45,555 nucleotides of DNA from 2-12-FULL-41-16 sp964390625. Lineage in GTDB: Bacteria; Patescibacteriota; Patescibacteriia; Magasanikbacterales; UBA922. A program made the translations under genes and the position numbers. The notes under the pieces were generated by a model. It worked only from the letters and a program-made list of their open reading frames with translations. It made no database searches and was not told the origin of the DNA. The stretch spans positions 1 to 45,555 of the forward strand of contig CAYMID010000003.1 of assembly GCA_964390625.1 (NCBI GenBank). Reading direction: 5' to 3'. Numbering within the stretch: position 1 is the stretch's first letter; each line of letters opens with the position of its first letter. Of this stretch, positions 7,173 through 16,848 are shown piece by piece.

Positions 7173-7246
7173 AGCGGGGTAGAGCAGCCAGGCAGCTCGT
7201 TGGGCCCATAACCCAAAGGTCGCCGGTTCAAATCCGGCCCCCGCAA
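7173..7246 (+). tRNA. initiator tRNA-Met (CAT), with C33
   Basis: Cloverleaf: the first base A does not pair with A72, then GCGGGG/CCCCGC. D-stem GAGC/GCTC, anticodon stem TTGGG/CCCAA with CAT at 7207-7209, T-stem GCCGG/CCGGC. The unpaired 1:72 position and the GGG/CCC run in the anticodon stem identify the initiator. Base 33 is C (7206) rather than the near-universal U. No CCA is encoded (ACAA follows). Confidence 0.93.
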
Positions 7247-7274
7247 CAAGTGTGGATAGATCGTGGATAATCCT

Positions 7275-7303
7275 TTGCGGTCAATTCGCACCTATGCTAT
7301 ACT
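7275..7303 (+). promoter_or_regulatory. promoter of tRNA-Gly
   Basis: TTGCGG (7275-7280), 17 bases, TATACT (7298-7303). Two DnaA-box-like 9-mers, TGTGGATAG (7251-7259) and CGTGGATAA (7262-7270), lie just upstream. Confidence 0.7.
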
Positions 7304-7345
7304 AAGTCTTGTCGCGGAACGCGCAGGCTTATCATACTAGCCCGC

Positions 7346-7419
7346 GCGGTAGTAGTTCAGTTGGCTAGAACGTCTCCTTGCCAAGGAGAAGGTCGCCAGT
7401 TCGAATCTGGTCTACCGCT
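7346..7419 (+). tRNA. tRNA-Gly (GCC)
   Basis: Acceptor GCGGTAG/CTACCGC with discriminator T, anticodon stem TCTCC/GGAGA around TTGCCAA, T-stem CCAGT-TTC loop-type arm. Anticodon GCC. No CCA is encoded. Confidence 0.93.
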
Positions 7420-7485
7420 CAAGAGGCAATACCGGCCTCTTCAATCAGATAGGTTTAAACAACCTATACTGTATGGCAGACAAAG

Positions 7486-7512
7486 GCACCCTTACGGGTG
7501 CTTTTGTTATTT
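7486..7512 (+). terminator. intrinsic terminator after tRNA-Gly
   Basis: GCACCC (7486-7491) pairs with GGGTGC (7496-7501) around TTAC, followed by a T-rich tract. An earlier hairpin (AGAGGC/GCCTCT) directly follows the tRNA. Confidence 0.75.
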
Positions 7513-7519
7513 TGGTAAC

Positions 7520-7548
7520 TTGACAGTCTCCAATACCTTGGGTATGAT
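7520..7548 (+). promoter_or_regulatory. promoter of the AbrB-efflux operon
   Basis: TTGACA (7520-7525), 17 bases, TATGAT (7543-7548). The first start codon is at 7580. Confidence 0.75.
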
Positions 7549-7579
7549 AAGTATGAATTGTACGTTTTAACACTTTTGT

Positions 7580-7795
7580 ATGAAAAAACTGAAATCAAAG
7601 CCCGGCGAATTATTGGGTACAGCCATCCTAGGCGAACGCGGTCAAGTCGTAATCCCCAAAGAGGCTCGCGCCAAACTCAAACTCAACAAAGGCGAAACTT
7701 TTATGGTGGTATTGCATGGTGAAGCCATTATGCTAATCCCCAAAAAATTAATGGAGGCCTTCATTAAAAATCTTACCGCTAGTATAAACCAATAA
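7580..7795 (+). CDS. AbrB/SpoVT-type DNA-binding protein
   Basis: A 71-aa protein with a swapped-hairpin AbrB fold signature: LGERGQVVIPKEARAKLKLNKGETFMVVLHGEAIMLIPK. GQVVIPKEAR is the canonical strand-loop. Such proteins act as transcription regulators or antitoxins. No toxin partner is adjacent: the next ORF starts 1 base after the stop and encodes an efflux adaptor. A role as autoregulator of the efflux operon is therefore more likely (inference from position). The short basic N-terminus (MKKLKSKPGE) may contact DNA. Confidence 0.85.
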   Translation: MKKLKSKPGELLGTAILGERGQVVIPKEARAKLKLNKGETFMVVLHGEAIMLIPKKLMEAFIKNLTASINQ

Positions 7796-7796
7796 T

Positions 7797-9626
7797 ATGT
7801 CACCATACCTAACTCGCGCCAAAGAAATGGCGGCCAAGATCCCAGTTCCGCCAGTGTTAAAAAAGAAAAAAGTTTATATTCCACTAATCATTGTGGCCTT
7901 ATTGTTTACCAACAGTGCATACCGTAGTTACAAAAAAGCCCACACTCCACCCGAGTACGAAACCGCGATAGTTACCCGTGGTGATTTGACCCAAACCGTG
8001 GAGGCCACCGGTAAGTTGGAATCATCAAACGATGTTTCGCTGCGCTTTGAATTATCCGGGACCTTGCAAGCCATTAATGTTCGCGAGGGCCAAACCGTAA
8101 CCACTGGGACTATTTTGGCCACCTTGCGTTCGGCTGAATTAAATGCAGCCGTAGCCCAGGCCAGCGCCAACTTGCAACTAAAGTTAGCTGGCGCCAGTGC
8201 TCAGGACCGCAGTTATTACGAAGCGGCTGTTAATTCGGCTAAAGCGGCCTACGACCAAAGCAAGGTTGACGCAGTCACCACCATTAAAACCGCCGAAGCT
8301 GCTCGCGACACTGCGCGCAATAATTTAAAGTTAGCCGAAGGTGGTAGCAGTAGCCAAATTGTGGCTGCAGCGTACGAAGATGCGGCGGCGATTATTATCA
8401 GCTCACTTTCCAAACTCGACGATGCCTTGACTCAGGCTGACAATATTTTGGGTATTGATAATCAATTTGCTAATGAATCGTTCCGTAATTCTTTGAGCTC
8501 TGGTAATCCAGCCTTGGTATTTGGTGCCCAAACAATGTACTACACTACCAAGCAAAGCATTGCCGCAGCTCACGCGGCTGGCCAAACGATTGGCACAACC
8601 AGTTCTCAGACAGACATTGAAAAGGCCTTGCTCGCGACCGAAGCGGCGTTAAGTCAAACCAATTCACTATTAACCAGTGTTAGCGCGGTATTGAACAACA
8701 CAGTGCCAAATGCAAATTTAACCCAAAGTTCGCTGGACACTAAAAAAAGCACAATCGCAACTACGCGCACTACCATTACTACCCAATACACAACGTCAAT
8801 TAACCAACGTCAAGCATTAAGTGATGCCAAAAACAGTTATTCAACCTACCAAATTGCTTTAGCCAAAGCTGAACAAGATTTAGTTGATGCTCAAATCACG
8901 GCTGAATCAAACATCAAAATAAAAGAGGCCGCTTATTTACAGGCTCAGGCTACTTTGTCGGGCAAAGTTGACGCCCCTCGCGCTGTTGATGTGGCTTCGT
9001 ATCGTGCGGCTTTGGCCCAAGCCGTGGCTAGTCGCGACCGTGCTATCTTGCGCGCTCCAGGCACTGGTACTGTAGCCAAAGTGAGCAAAAAACCTGGTGA
9101 ATTGGTCACCCCAAGCGATGTGATTGTACAAATGATTTCACCAAGTTACAAAATTGTGGTGGATATTCCTGAGACTGATATTGTAAAACTGACAAATGGA
9201 TCCAGTCGTAGCACCAATGGACTCAATGCAACAGCTGAATTCACGCTCGACGCTTTTGGCGAAGACCAAGTGTTTGGTGGACAAGTTAGTTCACTTGATC
9301 GCAAATCCACTGATATTCAAGATGTGGTTTATTACCAAGTAACCATCGACGTTGCTCCAGGCATAACTGAAACTTTCCAGTCTGGTATGACCGCCAATGT
9401 GCGCATCAAAGCAGACACGCGCAACAACGTATTGTATGTGCCACAACGCACCGTACGCACGCGCGAAGACGAAAGCGGAAAATTTGTACGCGTCCTTAAA
9501 AACGGCGAAGTTAAAGAAATCAACGTTAAAACCGGCCTTCGTGGTGACAATAGCCAAACCGAAATTACCTCTGGTTTAACCGAGGGCGACGTGGTTGTTA
9601 TCAATGTTAAAGAACCTGCCAAATAA
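7797..9626 (+). CDS. HlyD/MacA-type membrane-fusion (adaptor) protein
   Basis: A 609-aa adaptor anchored by one N-terminal helix (about residues 26-42, KVYIPLIIVALLFTNSAYR). The first half of a biotinyl-lipoyl-like domain follows: RGDLTQTVEATGKLESSNDVSLRFELSGTLQAINVREGQTVTTGTILATL. Next is a long Ala/Ser/Thr-rich coiled hairpin (about 105-395), then the second half (AILRAPGTGTVAKVSKKPGELVTPSDVIVQMI). A beta-barrel and membrane-proximal domain with VLYVPQRTVRTRED close the protein. The hairpin is unusually long and repetitive for MacA. ATG at 7797 lies 1 base after the AbrB stop. It works with the ATPase and two permeases downstream. Confidence 0.88.
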   Translation: MSPYLTRAKEMAAKIPVPPVLKKKKVYIPLIIVALLFTNSAYRSYKKAHTPPEYETAIVTRGDLTQTVEATGKLESSNDVSLRFELSGTLQAINVREGQTVTTGTILATLRSAELNAAVAQASANLQLKLAGASAQDRSYYEAAVNSAKAAYDQSKVDAVTTIKTAEAARDTARNNLKLAEGGSSSQIVAAAYEDAAAIIISSLSKLDDALTQADNILGIDNQFANESFRNSLSSGNPALVFGAQTMYYTTKQSIAAAHAAGQTIGTTSSQTDIEKALLATEAALSQTNSLLTSVSAVLNNTVPNANLTQSSLDTKKSTIATTRTTITTQYTTSINQRQALSDAKNSYSTYQIALAKAEQDLVDAQITAESNIKIKEAAYLQAQATLSGKVDAPRAVDVASYRAALAQAVASRDRAILRAPGTGTVAKVSKKPGELVTPSDVIVQMISPSYKIVVDIPETDIVKLTNGSSRSTNGLNATAEFTLDAFGEDQVFGGQVSSLDRKSTDIQDVVYYQVTIDVAPGITETFQSGMTANVRIKADTRNNVLYVPQRTVRTREDESGKFVRVLKNGEVKEINVKTGLRGDNSQTEITSGLTEGDVVVINVKEPAK

Positions 9627-9627
9627 T

Positions 9628-10356
9628 ATGGCTAAACCACTCATTAAAGTTACGGACTTAGTTAAAAACTATCAGACCGATGAGGTGGTTACCCCGGTGC
9701 TCCGGGGCGTAAGTTTTGCTATTGAAAAGGGTGAGTTTGTGTCCATTATGGGACCGAGCGGTTCTGGTAAATCAACCTTAATGCATATTTTGGGTTTCCT
9801 CGACACACTGTCTACTGGTCGTTATGAATTCGAGGGTCGTGATGTAAGTCAATTAAGTGATGATGAATTGGCCGAAATGCGCGGTAACAAAGTCGGGTTT
9901 GTGTTCCAGGCTTTTAACTTGTTAGCTCGTACGACGGCACGCGAAAATGTGGCCCTGCCGTTGGTATATAGCAAGGCAGACCATGGTGACCGCTTAGCCA
10001 AGGCCACAAAAATTCTCGAGTCAGTTGGGCTTGGGCACCGCTTGGACCACTCACCGAACCAATTGTCTGGTGGTGAAAAACAACGTGTCGCGATTGCCCG
10101 CGCACTCATTAACAATCCCGAAGTTATTTTTGCTGACGAGCCGACTGGTAACCTTGACTCAAAGTCCGGTGCACAAGTAATGAAAATTCTACAAGACCTT
10201 AACGACGATGGCCACACGATTATTTTGGTTACCCACGAAATGCATACCGCCGAACATGCCAAGCGCATTATTCAGGTTCGCGATGGGTTAATTATCAAGG
10301 ACGACGCCGTGCGTAATCGCAACATTGCCAGTGCGGCTGGTGAACTTAAAAAATAA
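9628..10356 (+). CDS. MacB/LolD-type ABC transporter ATPase
   Basis: A 242-aa ATPase with start ATG 9628, 1 base after the adaptor stop. Walker A is MGPSGSGKSTLMHILG, the Q-loop region is VGFVFQAFNLL, the signature is QLSGGEKQRVAIARAL, Walker B is EVIFADEPTGNLDS, and the H-loop is ILVTHEM. This arrangement with 'FQAFNLLARTTARENVALPLVY' is that of the MacB/LolD/FtsE branch that powers mechanotransmission rather than import. It pairs with FtsX-like permeases encoded directly after it. Confidence 0.92.
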   Translation: MAKPLIKVTDLVKNYQTDEVVTPVLRGVSFAIEKGEFVSIMGPSGSGKSTLMHILGFLDTLSTGRYEFEGRDVSQLSDDELAEMRGNKVGFVFQAFNLLARTTARENVALPLVYSKADHGDRLAKATKILESVGLGHRLDHSPNQLSGGEKQRVAIARALINNPEVIFADEPTGNLDSKSGAQVMKILQDLNDDGHTIILVTHEMHTAEHAKRIIQVRDGLIIKDDAVRNRNIASAAGELKK

Positions 10357-10357
10357 T

Positions 10358-11588
<1,231 letters not shown>

Positions 11589-11596
<8 letters not shown>

Positions 11597-12830
11597 ATGG
11601 CACACTCTTACCACGGCTATCGAACTCGCAATCAATTCCCTTAAACGTCAAAAACGCCGCGTGGCTTTGACTATGCTCGCAATTAGTATTGGAATTGGCG
11701 CAGCTATTACTATTATGGCAGCTGGTAAAGGAATTCAAGCGCTCGTTTTAGGACAACTTGATGCCTTTGGACCAGACACCATGTACATAGAGACTCGTGT
11801 GCCAAGTAAACGCGCTGGCAATAATCCAGTTGGCTTTACGGTAACCAGCATGGATGATAAAGATATTGAAACTATCCGCAAACATCCCAATATTTTGGCC
11901 GCTTTTGGCCAGGTCAATGGTCAAGAGGCTGTTAGTTACCAAGGACAGCTAAAAAAAGTAATGCTAATTGGCAATGGTGCAGACAGTCCATTGGTGAGTC
12001 CGTTTGATATGGCCGAGGGTCGTTTTTTCACTGAGGATGAAGAGAGTTCACTTCTAAACGTCGCTGTCCTTGGTTCTAAGGCTAAAGAGAAATTGTTTGG
12101 TGACGACACGGCTACTGGCAAAACGGTGTATATAAAAGGTAAGCCCTTTAAAGTGGTAGGTGTAATTGCCGAACGCGGGAGTGCGTTTTTCTTTGACATG
12201 GACAACACCATTACCCTACCGACCAAAACCATGCAAAAAAAATTGCTCGGCATTGATTATGTGCAAGCAATTTCCGCACGCATGAAAGACGGTAGTTTGT
12301 CCGCCAAAACTAAGGCCGAGCTGACTGAGTTATTGCGTGAGAATCACAACATTACCGACACTGACTTAGATGATTTTGCTGTTAATACGACAGCCGAGGC
12401 TCAAGATTCACTTACCACCATTACTAATGGAATCACCTTTTTGTTAATTGCACTCGTTGGTATTTCGTTGGTAGTTGGCGGTGTCGGAATTATGAACATT
12501 ATGTATGTATCGGTGGTCGAACGCACGTTCGAAATTGGTTTACGCAAAGCCTTGGGTGCAAGTCGCGAGGCAATTTTGAATCAATTTTTGGCCGAGGCAA
12601 TTTTAATTACTTTAGGCGGAGGGGTAATTGGAGTGATTGGTGGGGCCGCGCTTGCCTTCCTTATTTACCTGGGTGCGACTGCGGCTGGTCTGGCCTGGAT
12701 TTACCAGGTGACTTACTCGTCAATTTTCTTGGCGGTTGGTTTTTCGGCAGTGATTGGGTTGGTATTTGGTTTGTATCCCGCTTCGGCTGCATCCAAGCTA
12801 AATCCGATCGACGCTCTACGACGCGAGTAA
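11589..12830 (+). CDS. FtsX-like ABC permease (MacB permease type), copy 2
   Basis: A 413-aa paralogue of the preceding permease (MNKWHTLTTAIELAINSLKRQKRRVALTMLAISIGIGAAITIM...). It has the same order of parts: helix 1, extracytoplasmic domain, SLVVGGVGIMNIMYVSVVERTFEIGLRKALGASREAI and PASAASKLNPIDALRRE. ATG 11589 overlaps the upstream stop (11594-11596), indicating translational coupling. Two different permeases with one ATPase suggest a heterodimeric exporter or LolCDE-like complex. Its last 15 bases overlap the convergent GGDEF gene. Confidence 0.9.
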
Positions 12831-13898
12831 AGTGCCGTATACACGGTCGAGCTCTAACTGCTCTACCTTCACTAATGCTGGCAACAATTCTGTTTCAATC
12901 AGCGCCACTTGTTGATCTACAATTGCTCTTTTATCAGTAGCAAGGTTTCCCTTTCGATATTCGGCGTAATAAGGATCAATTAGACGTTTTAATTTTCTTT
13001 TGGCAACCTTTGTGGCCCATTCGGTTCTTTTTTCACTAGTATTCAAATCAACTGAATAGTCCCGATCCGAAAAAGCGATTGTACCTGGTTCGGCAATTTT
13101 TTGGTAAACACCGGCCGTATCTGCCTCTTCGCGAGCCTGTACATAGTGAACCAAATCATCCTGTTTGATTATCTTGGCTCCCCCGGTAATGGAGATTGAT
13201 TCATTGCCTGGGTTCTTTATTTCTCTCACAGCTGTGGTTATCTTCTCTAGTACCGCGTGAACCTCATCGTGCTCAACCTGACTTAAAATAACTGAAAATT
13301 CATCGCCACTGCGACGACCAATTGCGTCAGTGGAACGCAAAACAGTTGTTAATTTTTTGATTATTGCCTTTAGGATTTCATCACCCGCTTGATGACCGAA
13401 CGTATCATTAATGCCTTTAAATGAATCCACATCAAATTCCACCAAAACCGTAACTTTTGCGTTCTCATTATTTTGTTCAGCGGCTAATCGAGCCCGATCT
13501 TGCTCAATGTAAAACCGCCGTCTCATACCATCGGCAGAATAGGCGCCCGTTAATGCGTCTTTGTATTGAATTTCTTCGGCCTTGATCAATTCCAGCACAA
13601 TTGGGACAAGCCGATCTAATCGTTCTTTAACAGGCCCAACAATTTCCTCTGCAGAAGTATTTACAGGAATTTGCCAATTCGGCGCCAACCACGGCATTTC
13701 GCGTTTGGCGTATTCGTTCATTTTTTGTAAGAACTTTTCCTTTACGTGAGCCAATTCGGCCTGGTCTATCCCAACTTTTTCAAAAAAAGAATCGTCTGGA
13801 ATTTGATACAGAAGGGCTGGATTATTTTTATATTCGGACAATGCTTCCGTGGGTGGTTGATTTAAGTGAATTTCGTTTGTGGGGTTTGGGTTTTCCAT
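12816..13898 (-). CDS. GGDEF-domain protein (probable diguanylate cyclase)
   Basis: A 360-aa soluble protein. Residues 1-105 are an unassigned helical region with no membrane helix. The GGDEF domain starts at KDALTGAYSADGMRRRF (about 113-129), continues VEFDVDSFKGINDTFGHQAGDEIL (154-175) and reaches the active-site motif as SGDEF (197-201). An RxxD motif (RSTD, 188-191), the usual allosteric c-di-GMP inhibition site, lies five residues before it. The first Gly is replaced by Ser, a variant seen in some active cyclases, so activity is likely but not certain. No EAL or PilZ partner is visible in the window. It ends overlapping the convergent permease gene. Confidence 0.85.
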   Translation of the reverse strand: MENPNPTNEIHLNQPPTEALSEYKNNPALLYQIPDDSFFEKVGIDQAELAHVKEKFLQKMNEYAKREMPWLAPNWQIPVNTSAEEIVGPVKERLDRLVPIVLELIKAEEIQYKDALTGAYSADGMRRRFYIEQDRARLAAEQNNENAKVTVLVEFDVDSFKGINDTFGHQAGDEILKAIIKKLTTVLRSTDAIGRRSGDEFSVILSQVEHDEVHAVLEKITTAVREIKNPGNESISITGGAKIIKQDDLVHYVQAREEADTAGVYQKIAEPGTIAFSDRDYSVDLNTSEKRTEWATKVAKRKLKRLIDPYYAEYRKGNLATDKRAIVDQQVALIETELLPALVKVEQLELDRVYGTLLAS

Positions 13899-13971
13899 AG
13901 TTTAAATTATATATCGAAATTGTATCACAGCTACCAAAACAAAAAAACAAAGTAGCTAATTACACAACAAA

Positions 13972-13988
13972 ATCGCCTTTCGGCGATC
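13972..13988 (-). terminator. terminator of the minus-strand tRNA cluster
   Basis: ATCGCC/GGCGAT stem with a short loop. On the minus strand it is followed by TTTTGTTG. It lies downstream of tRNA-Pro. Confidence 0.65.
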
Positions 13989-14016
13989 TTATAAAAACTG
14001 CTTCTGTTTTAAGTAG

Positions 14017-14090
14017 TCGGGGTGACACGACTTGAACGTGCGACCTACTGGTCCCAAACCAGTCGCTCTAGCCAACTGAGCTACACCCCG
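14017..14090 (-). tRNA. tRNA-Pro (TGG)
   Basis: Minus-strand cloverleaf: CGGGGTG/CACCCCG acceptor, D-arm GCTC/GAGC, anticodon loop TTTGGGA with TGG, T-arm CGTTCAAGT. Discriminator A, no encoded CCA. Confidence 0.92.
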
Positions 14091-14102
14091 CTGTAAATTG
14101 TG

Positions 14103-14174
14103 TGCCGCGGGCCAGGATCGAACTGGCGACACAAGGCTCTTCAGGCCTCTGCTCTACCACTGAGCTACCACGGC
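14103..14174 (-). tRNA. tRNA-Phe (GAA)
   Basis: Minus strand: acceptor GCCGTGG/CCGCGGC with one G-T pair, anticodon stem GAGGC/GCCTT around CTGAAGA (GAA), T-stem GCCAG/CTGGC. Discriminator A, no CCA. Confidence 0.92.
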
Positions 14175-14191
14175 GTACGGCACTGCCGTTG

Positions 14192-14264
14192 TGGACCGGA
14201 GAGGATTCGAACCCCCCACCCTCGCGATGCAAACGCGATGCTCTACCAAATGAGCTACCGGCCC
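14192..14264 (-). tRNA. tRNA-Ala (TGC)
   Basis: Minus strand: acceptor GGGCCGG/CCGGTCC, anticodon stem TCGCG/CGCGA around TTTGCAT (TGC). Discriminator A. First tRNA of the Ala-Phe-Pro transcript. Confidence 0.93.
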
Positions 14265-14277
14265 GTAAAGTGAGAAA

Positions 14278-14306
14278 AGTATATCAGCCCTTTAATTTTA
14301 TGTCAA
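14278..14306 (-). promoter_or_regulatory. promoter of the Ala-Phe-Pro tRNA operon
   Basis: On the minus strand TTGACA (14306-14301), 17 bases, TATACT (14283-14278), 13 bases before tRNA-Ala. Confidence 0.8.
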
Positions 14307-14341
14307 CAGCCCCAAAATTGATGGGATTTGCCAGACAATGA

Positions 14342-14370
14342 TTGACAAAAAGTAATTTTTGTGCTAATTT
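14342..14370 (+). promoter_or_regulatory. promoter of the GC-rich membrane orphan
   Basis: TTGACA (14342-14347), 17 bases, TAATTT (14365-14370). Confidence 0.65.
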
Positions 14371-14405
14371 CAGCCCAAACTCTAGTCCCCGTAAGGAGGT
14401 TCGTG

Positions 14406-15050
14406 ATGGTATACGTGATTCTGTTCACGCCGTGGCTGCTGGTGTTCCTCTTTCACCTCTGGCTGCGTCACTTGCAGCAGATCTCATTCGAGGCGGGTAA
14501 AATCCCCGCACGCGGTTCGACCATTCCGGGTACGCGGCAGAAGTTCCTGTGGATCCAGGACTGGTCCACCATGACCTGGGGCGACCTGGTCGGACTGGCG
14601 CCAACGCTCTGTGTCGGCCTGTTCCTGGGCGGCGCCTATCTCCCCAGCCTGCCGAACTGGCAGTGGGTGGTAGTTGCAACCACGTTGGTCAAAGTAATTA
14701 CCGGGTGGGAATTCCACCGCATGTGTCTTCAACCAAACCACAAGCCTGACTACGGCTTCCCCCGCCCGGGCGAGGCCTCGTCAATGGGCGTGGCTCACTC
14801 AGTGTTCTTTGGCCTTTCGGCCGGCATCATCCTGGTTACCATCTACACCTTCTGGCAATACCCCGAAAAGATGGACGACCTGGTGCCAGCCTGGCTGCTG
14901 TGGGGCATGTTCCTGGGTGGGCTCGCGGTGTTGGGAGCAGCAACGATAGTGGACCTGGTCAAAGGGCGGTTCGCTCCGCTCATGTTGGACCCCGACGTCT
15001 CAGATGACGGGTCGATGCTTCTCGACCTCAGGAGGGATGAGAAACGCTAG
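14406..15050 (+). CDS. GC-rich orphan multi-pass membrane protein
   Basis: A 214-aa protein with ATG 14406 chosen for its perfect AAGGAGGT site (14393-14400). About five hydrophobic helices are visible: residues 2-18, 60-78, 85-97, 132-152 and 163-182. A loop GFPRPGEASSMGVAHS lies before helix 4 and an acidic tail (DPDVSDDGSMLLDLRRDEKR) ends the protein. I recognise no family. Codons are strongly G/C-ending, as in the ORFs at 5573 and 6924, and the AAGGAGGTTCG leader also occurs at about 6081. A CCACC/GGTGG hairpin follows the stop. It may be foreign or part of a lineage-specific orphan class. Confidence 0.6.
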   Translation: MVYVILFTPWLLVFLFHLWLRHLQQISFEAGKIPARGSTIPGTRQKFLWIQDWSTMTWGDLVGLAPTLCVGLFLGGAYLPSLPNWQWVVVATTLVKVITGWEFHRMCLQPNHKPDYGFPRPGEASSMGVAHSVFFGLSAGIILVTIYTFWQYPEKMDDLVPAWLLWGMFLGGLAVLGAATIVDLVKGRFAPLMLDPDVSDDGSMLLDLRRDEKR

Positions 15051-15102
15051 CCACCAAGTGGTGGCCGGCCACGGTTTTCTGGTTCCGTGTACACAAAAAC
15101 CA

Positions 15103-15145
15103 GGAAATCGTCGTGATTATAACTTTTGTAGTTACGACAATTTCC
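15103..15145. other. 12-bp inverted repeat between convergent genes
   Basis: GGAAATCGTCGT (15103-15114) and ACGACAATTTCC (15134-15145) pair over 12 bp with one wobble and a 19-base loop. It is probably a shared 3' structure for the orphan gene and the antiporter gene. Confidence 0.5.
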
Positions 15146-15150
15146 CTTCT

Positions 15151-16839
15151 TCAATCAACCAAATTCAACGCGTGACGCAAGCGCAACTCACGTTCTTGTT
15201 CGCGTCGCAGAGCGGCTAAATTGCGGTGTGTCAAAGTGTTTGGTAATCGATCAGCCACCCATTGCCCGCCGAGCAAATGAGTGAGCACTACGTAATCAGC
15301 CCCCGCGTTATACAAATCTTCCAAATGACGCGCGTGTTGCAAATGGCAAATGATAATCGGCTCTTCGCTCTGGCGACGGATATGATGCACTAGGGCGAGT
15401 TGGTCACTGGCATCTGGTAGTGTGGAAACAACTAATTCTGCATCGCCGAGCGGCAAGTCGCTTAAAAATTCCACATCTGTCGCATCGCCAAAATATCCTG
15501 GCACATTGGCTGCGGCTAATTTTTCCATTGCCTGGGGATTAAAATCAACCACTGCAAACGGAATTTTGTGGCGACGCAATGCTTCGGCAATTCGCCAACC
15601 CATGCGGTGATACCCAAATACCCACACCCGGTATGCTTTTGTTTCCTCGTTTTGAATTTCAGTATTTTCGCGACCAAATTTTTCCAACCAAGGTTTAAAC
15701 CATAACCACAGCTGCTCGTTATATGTTACCAAATACGACGAAATCATAATGGTTAACAAGGCAACCATGGTCAGCAGACCCAGTTCGGCTCCTGGTAAAT
15801 AGCCGAGCTCTTTGCCTTTATACATTATAATAAAACCAAACTCACTCACCTGGGCTGCGGTCACGCACGCCAAAAATGCATTGCGCCGCTTATATCCCAG
15901 ACGCCGCATGACCCAATATAAAATAATTGGCTCAACCACCAACACAAAGATGGTTAAAGCCAGCCCAATCAACCAAACACTAGCAATTTCCTGCAGCTGT
16001 AAACTGCTACCCAACACCAAAAAGAACAGTACGATGAAAAAATCTCGCAATGGACGCAATCGACTACTTATTTCGGCTTGAAATGGTGAAGATCCTAGTG
16101 TTATCCCGGCAATTACCGCCCCAAGCTCTGCCCCAAACCCTAGCCAATTAACTAAACTTGCAATCCCAAAACACCAGGCTAACGCAAGGATAAATAATAA
16201 TTCACCTGAACGCGCTGCCCAACCAATCAAATCTGGTAACCATTTTTTACTAAGGAGGTACAACCCACCCACCAACATTAATCCTTTACCCATCACTTGC
16301 AGTACAATACTTTGCCACGCTCCGTTGAGACTAAACGCGTTAAGCACGATCAACAAAATCACAGCTAGGACGTCTTGCACAACGAGCACACCAATTACAA
16401 ATTGGCCATAGGCAGTTTCGGTTTCACGCTTCTCATTAAGTAATTTGGCCACAATAATTGTGCTCGAAAACGCCAGTGCAATTCCAATTAAACCAGCTGA
16501 TTGCCAACCAAAACCAAATAAACGCAAAATTCCCAACGCCGCACCAACCGTTAATAGAAATTGACCAATGCCACCAACTAGCAACTTAGTCCCCAATCGT
16601 TGCAAATATGAAAAACTAAAATTCAAACCAATTACAAACAACAACAAAACAATTCCAAAGTGAGCCAAAGTTTCAAACAACGCATCATGGCTATTTACAA
16701 TATTCAATACCAGTGGCCCAGCAATTACTCCGCCCGCAATATACGCAACCACTAATGGCTGTTTCAACAGTCGCAACAAAAAAGATAACCCGACGGTTAG
16801 TCCAAGTACTAAACTCAACTGTGAAAAAGTGTCGGCCAT
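15151..16839 (-). CDS. CPA2-family cation:proton antiporter with TrkA-N domain (Kef-type)
   Basis: A 562-aa protein. Residues 1-375 form about 12 hydrophobic helices, opening with LSLVLGLTVGLSFLLRLLKQPLVVAYIAGGVIAGP and including GIALAFSSTIIVAKLL and LGFGAELGAVIAGITLGSSPF, which are Kef/CPA2 hallmarks. A Rossmann-type TrkA-N/RCK domain follows: YRVWVFGYHRMGWRIAEALRRHKIPFAVVDFNPQAMEKL, then GDATDVEFLSDL and ADYVVLTHLLGGQWVAD. The first glycine-rich turn is GYHRMG. It likely exchanges K+ or Na+ for H+ under nucleotide control. It lies 9 bases downstream of the lamin-tail gene and may be cotranscribed with it. Confidence 0.9.
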   Translation of the reverse strand: MADTFSQLSLVLGLTVGLSFLLRLLKQPLVVAYIAGGVIAGPLVLNIVNSHDALFETLAHFGIVLLLFVIGLNFSFSYLQRLGTKLLVGGIGQFLLTVGAALGILRLFGFGWQSAGLIGIALAFSSTIIVAKLLNEKRETETAYGQFVIGVLVVQDVLAVILLIVLNAFSLNGAWQSIVLQVMGKGLMLVGGLYLLSKKWLPDLIGWAARSGELLFILALAWCFGIASLVNWLGFGAELGAVIAGITLGSSPFQAEISSRLRPLRDFFIVLFFLVLGSSLQLQEIASVWLIGLALTIFVLVVEPIILYWVMRRLGYKRRNAFLACVTAAQVSEFGFIIMYKGKELGYLPGAELGLLTMVALLTIMISSYLVTYNEQLWLWFKPWLEKFGRENTEIQNEETKAYRVWVFGYHRMGWRIAEALRRHKIPFAVVDFNPQAMEKLAAANVPGYFGDATDVEFLSDLPLGDAELVVSTLPDASDQLALVHHIRRQSEEPIIICHLQHARHLEDLYNAGADYVVLTHLLGGQWVADRLPNTLTHRNLAALRREQERELRLRHALNLVD

Positions 16840-16848
16840 ACGGCCACA

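Noticed and set aside
7251..7270. Two DnaA-box-like 9-mers between tRNA-Met and tRNA-Gly as a replication site
   Set aside because: Only two imperfect matches in an AT-rich spacer; too weak to separate from chance.
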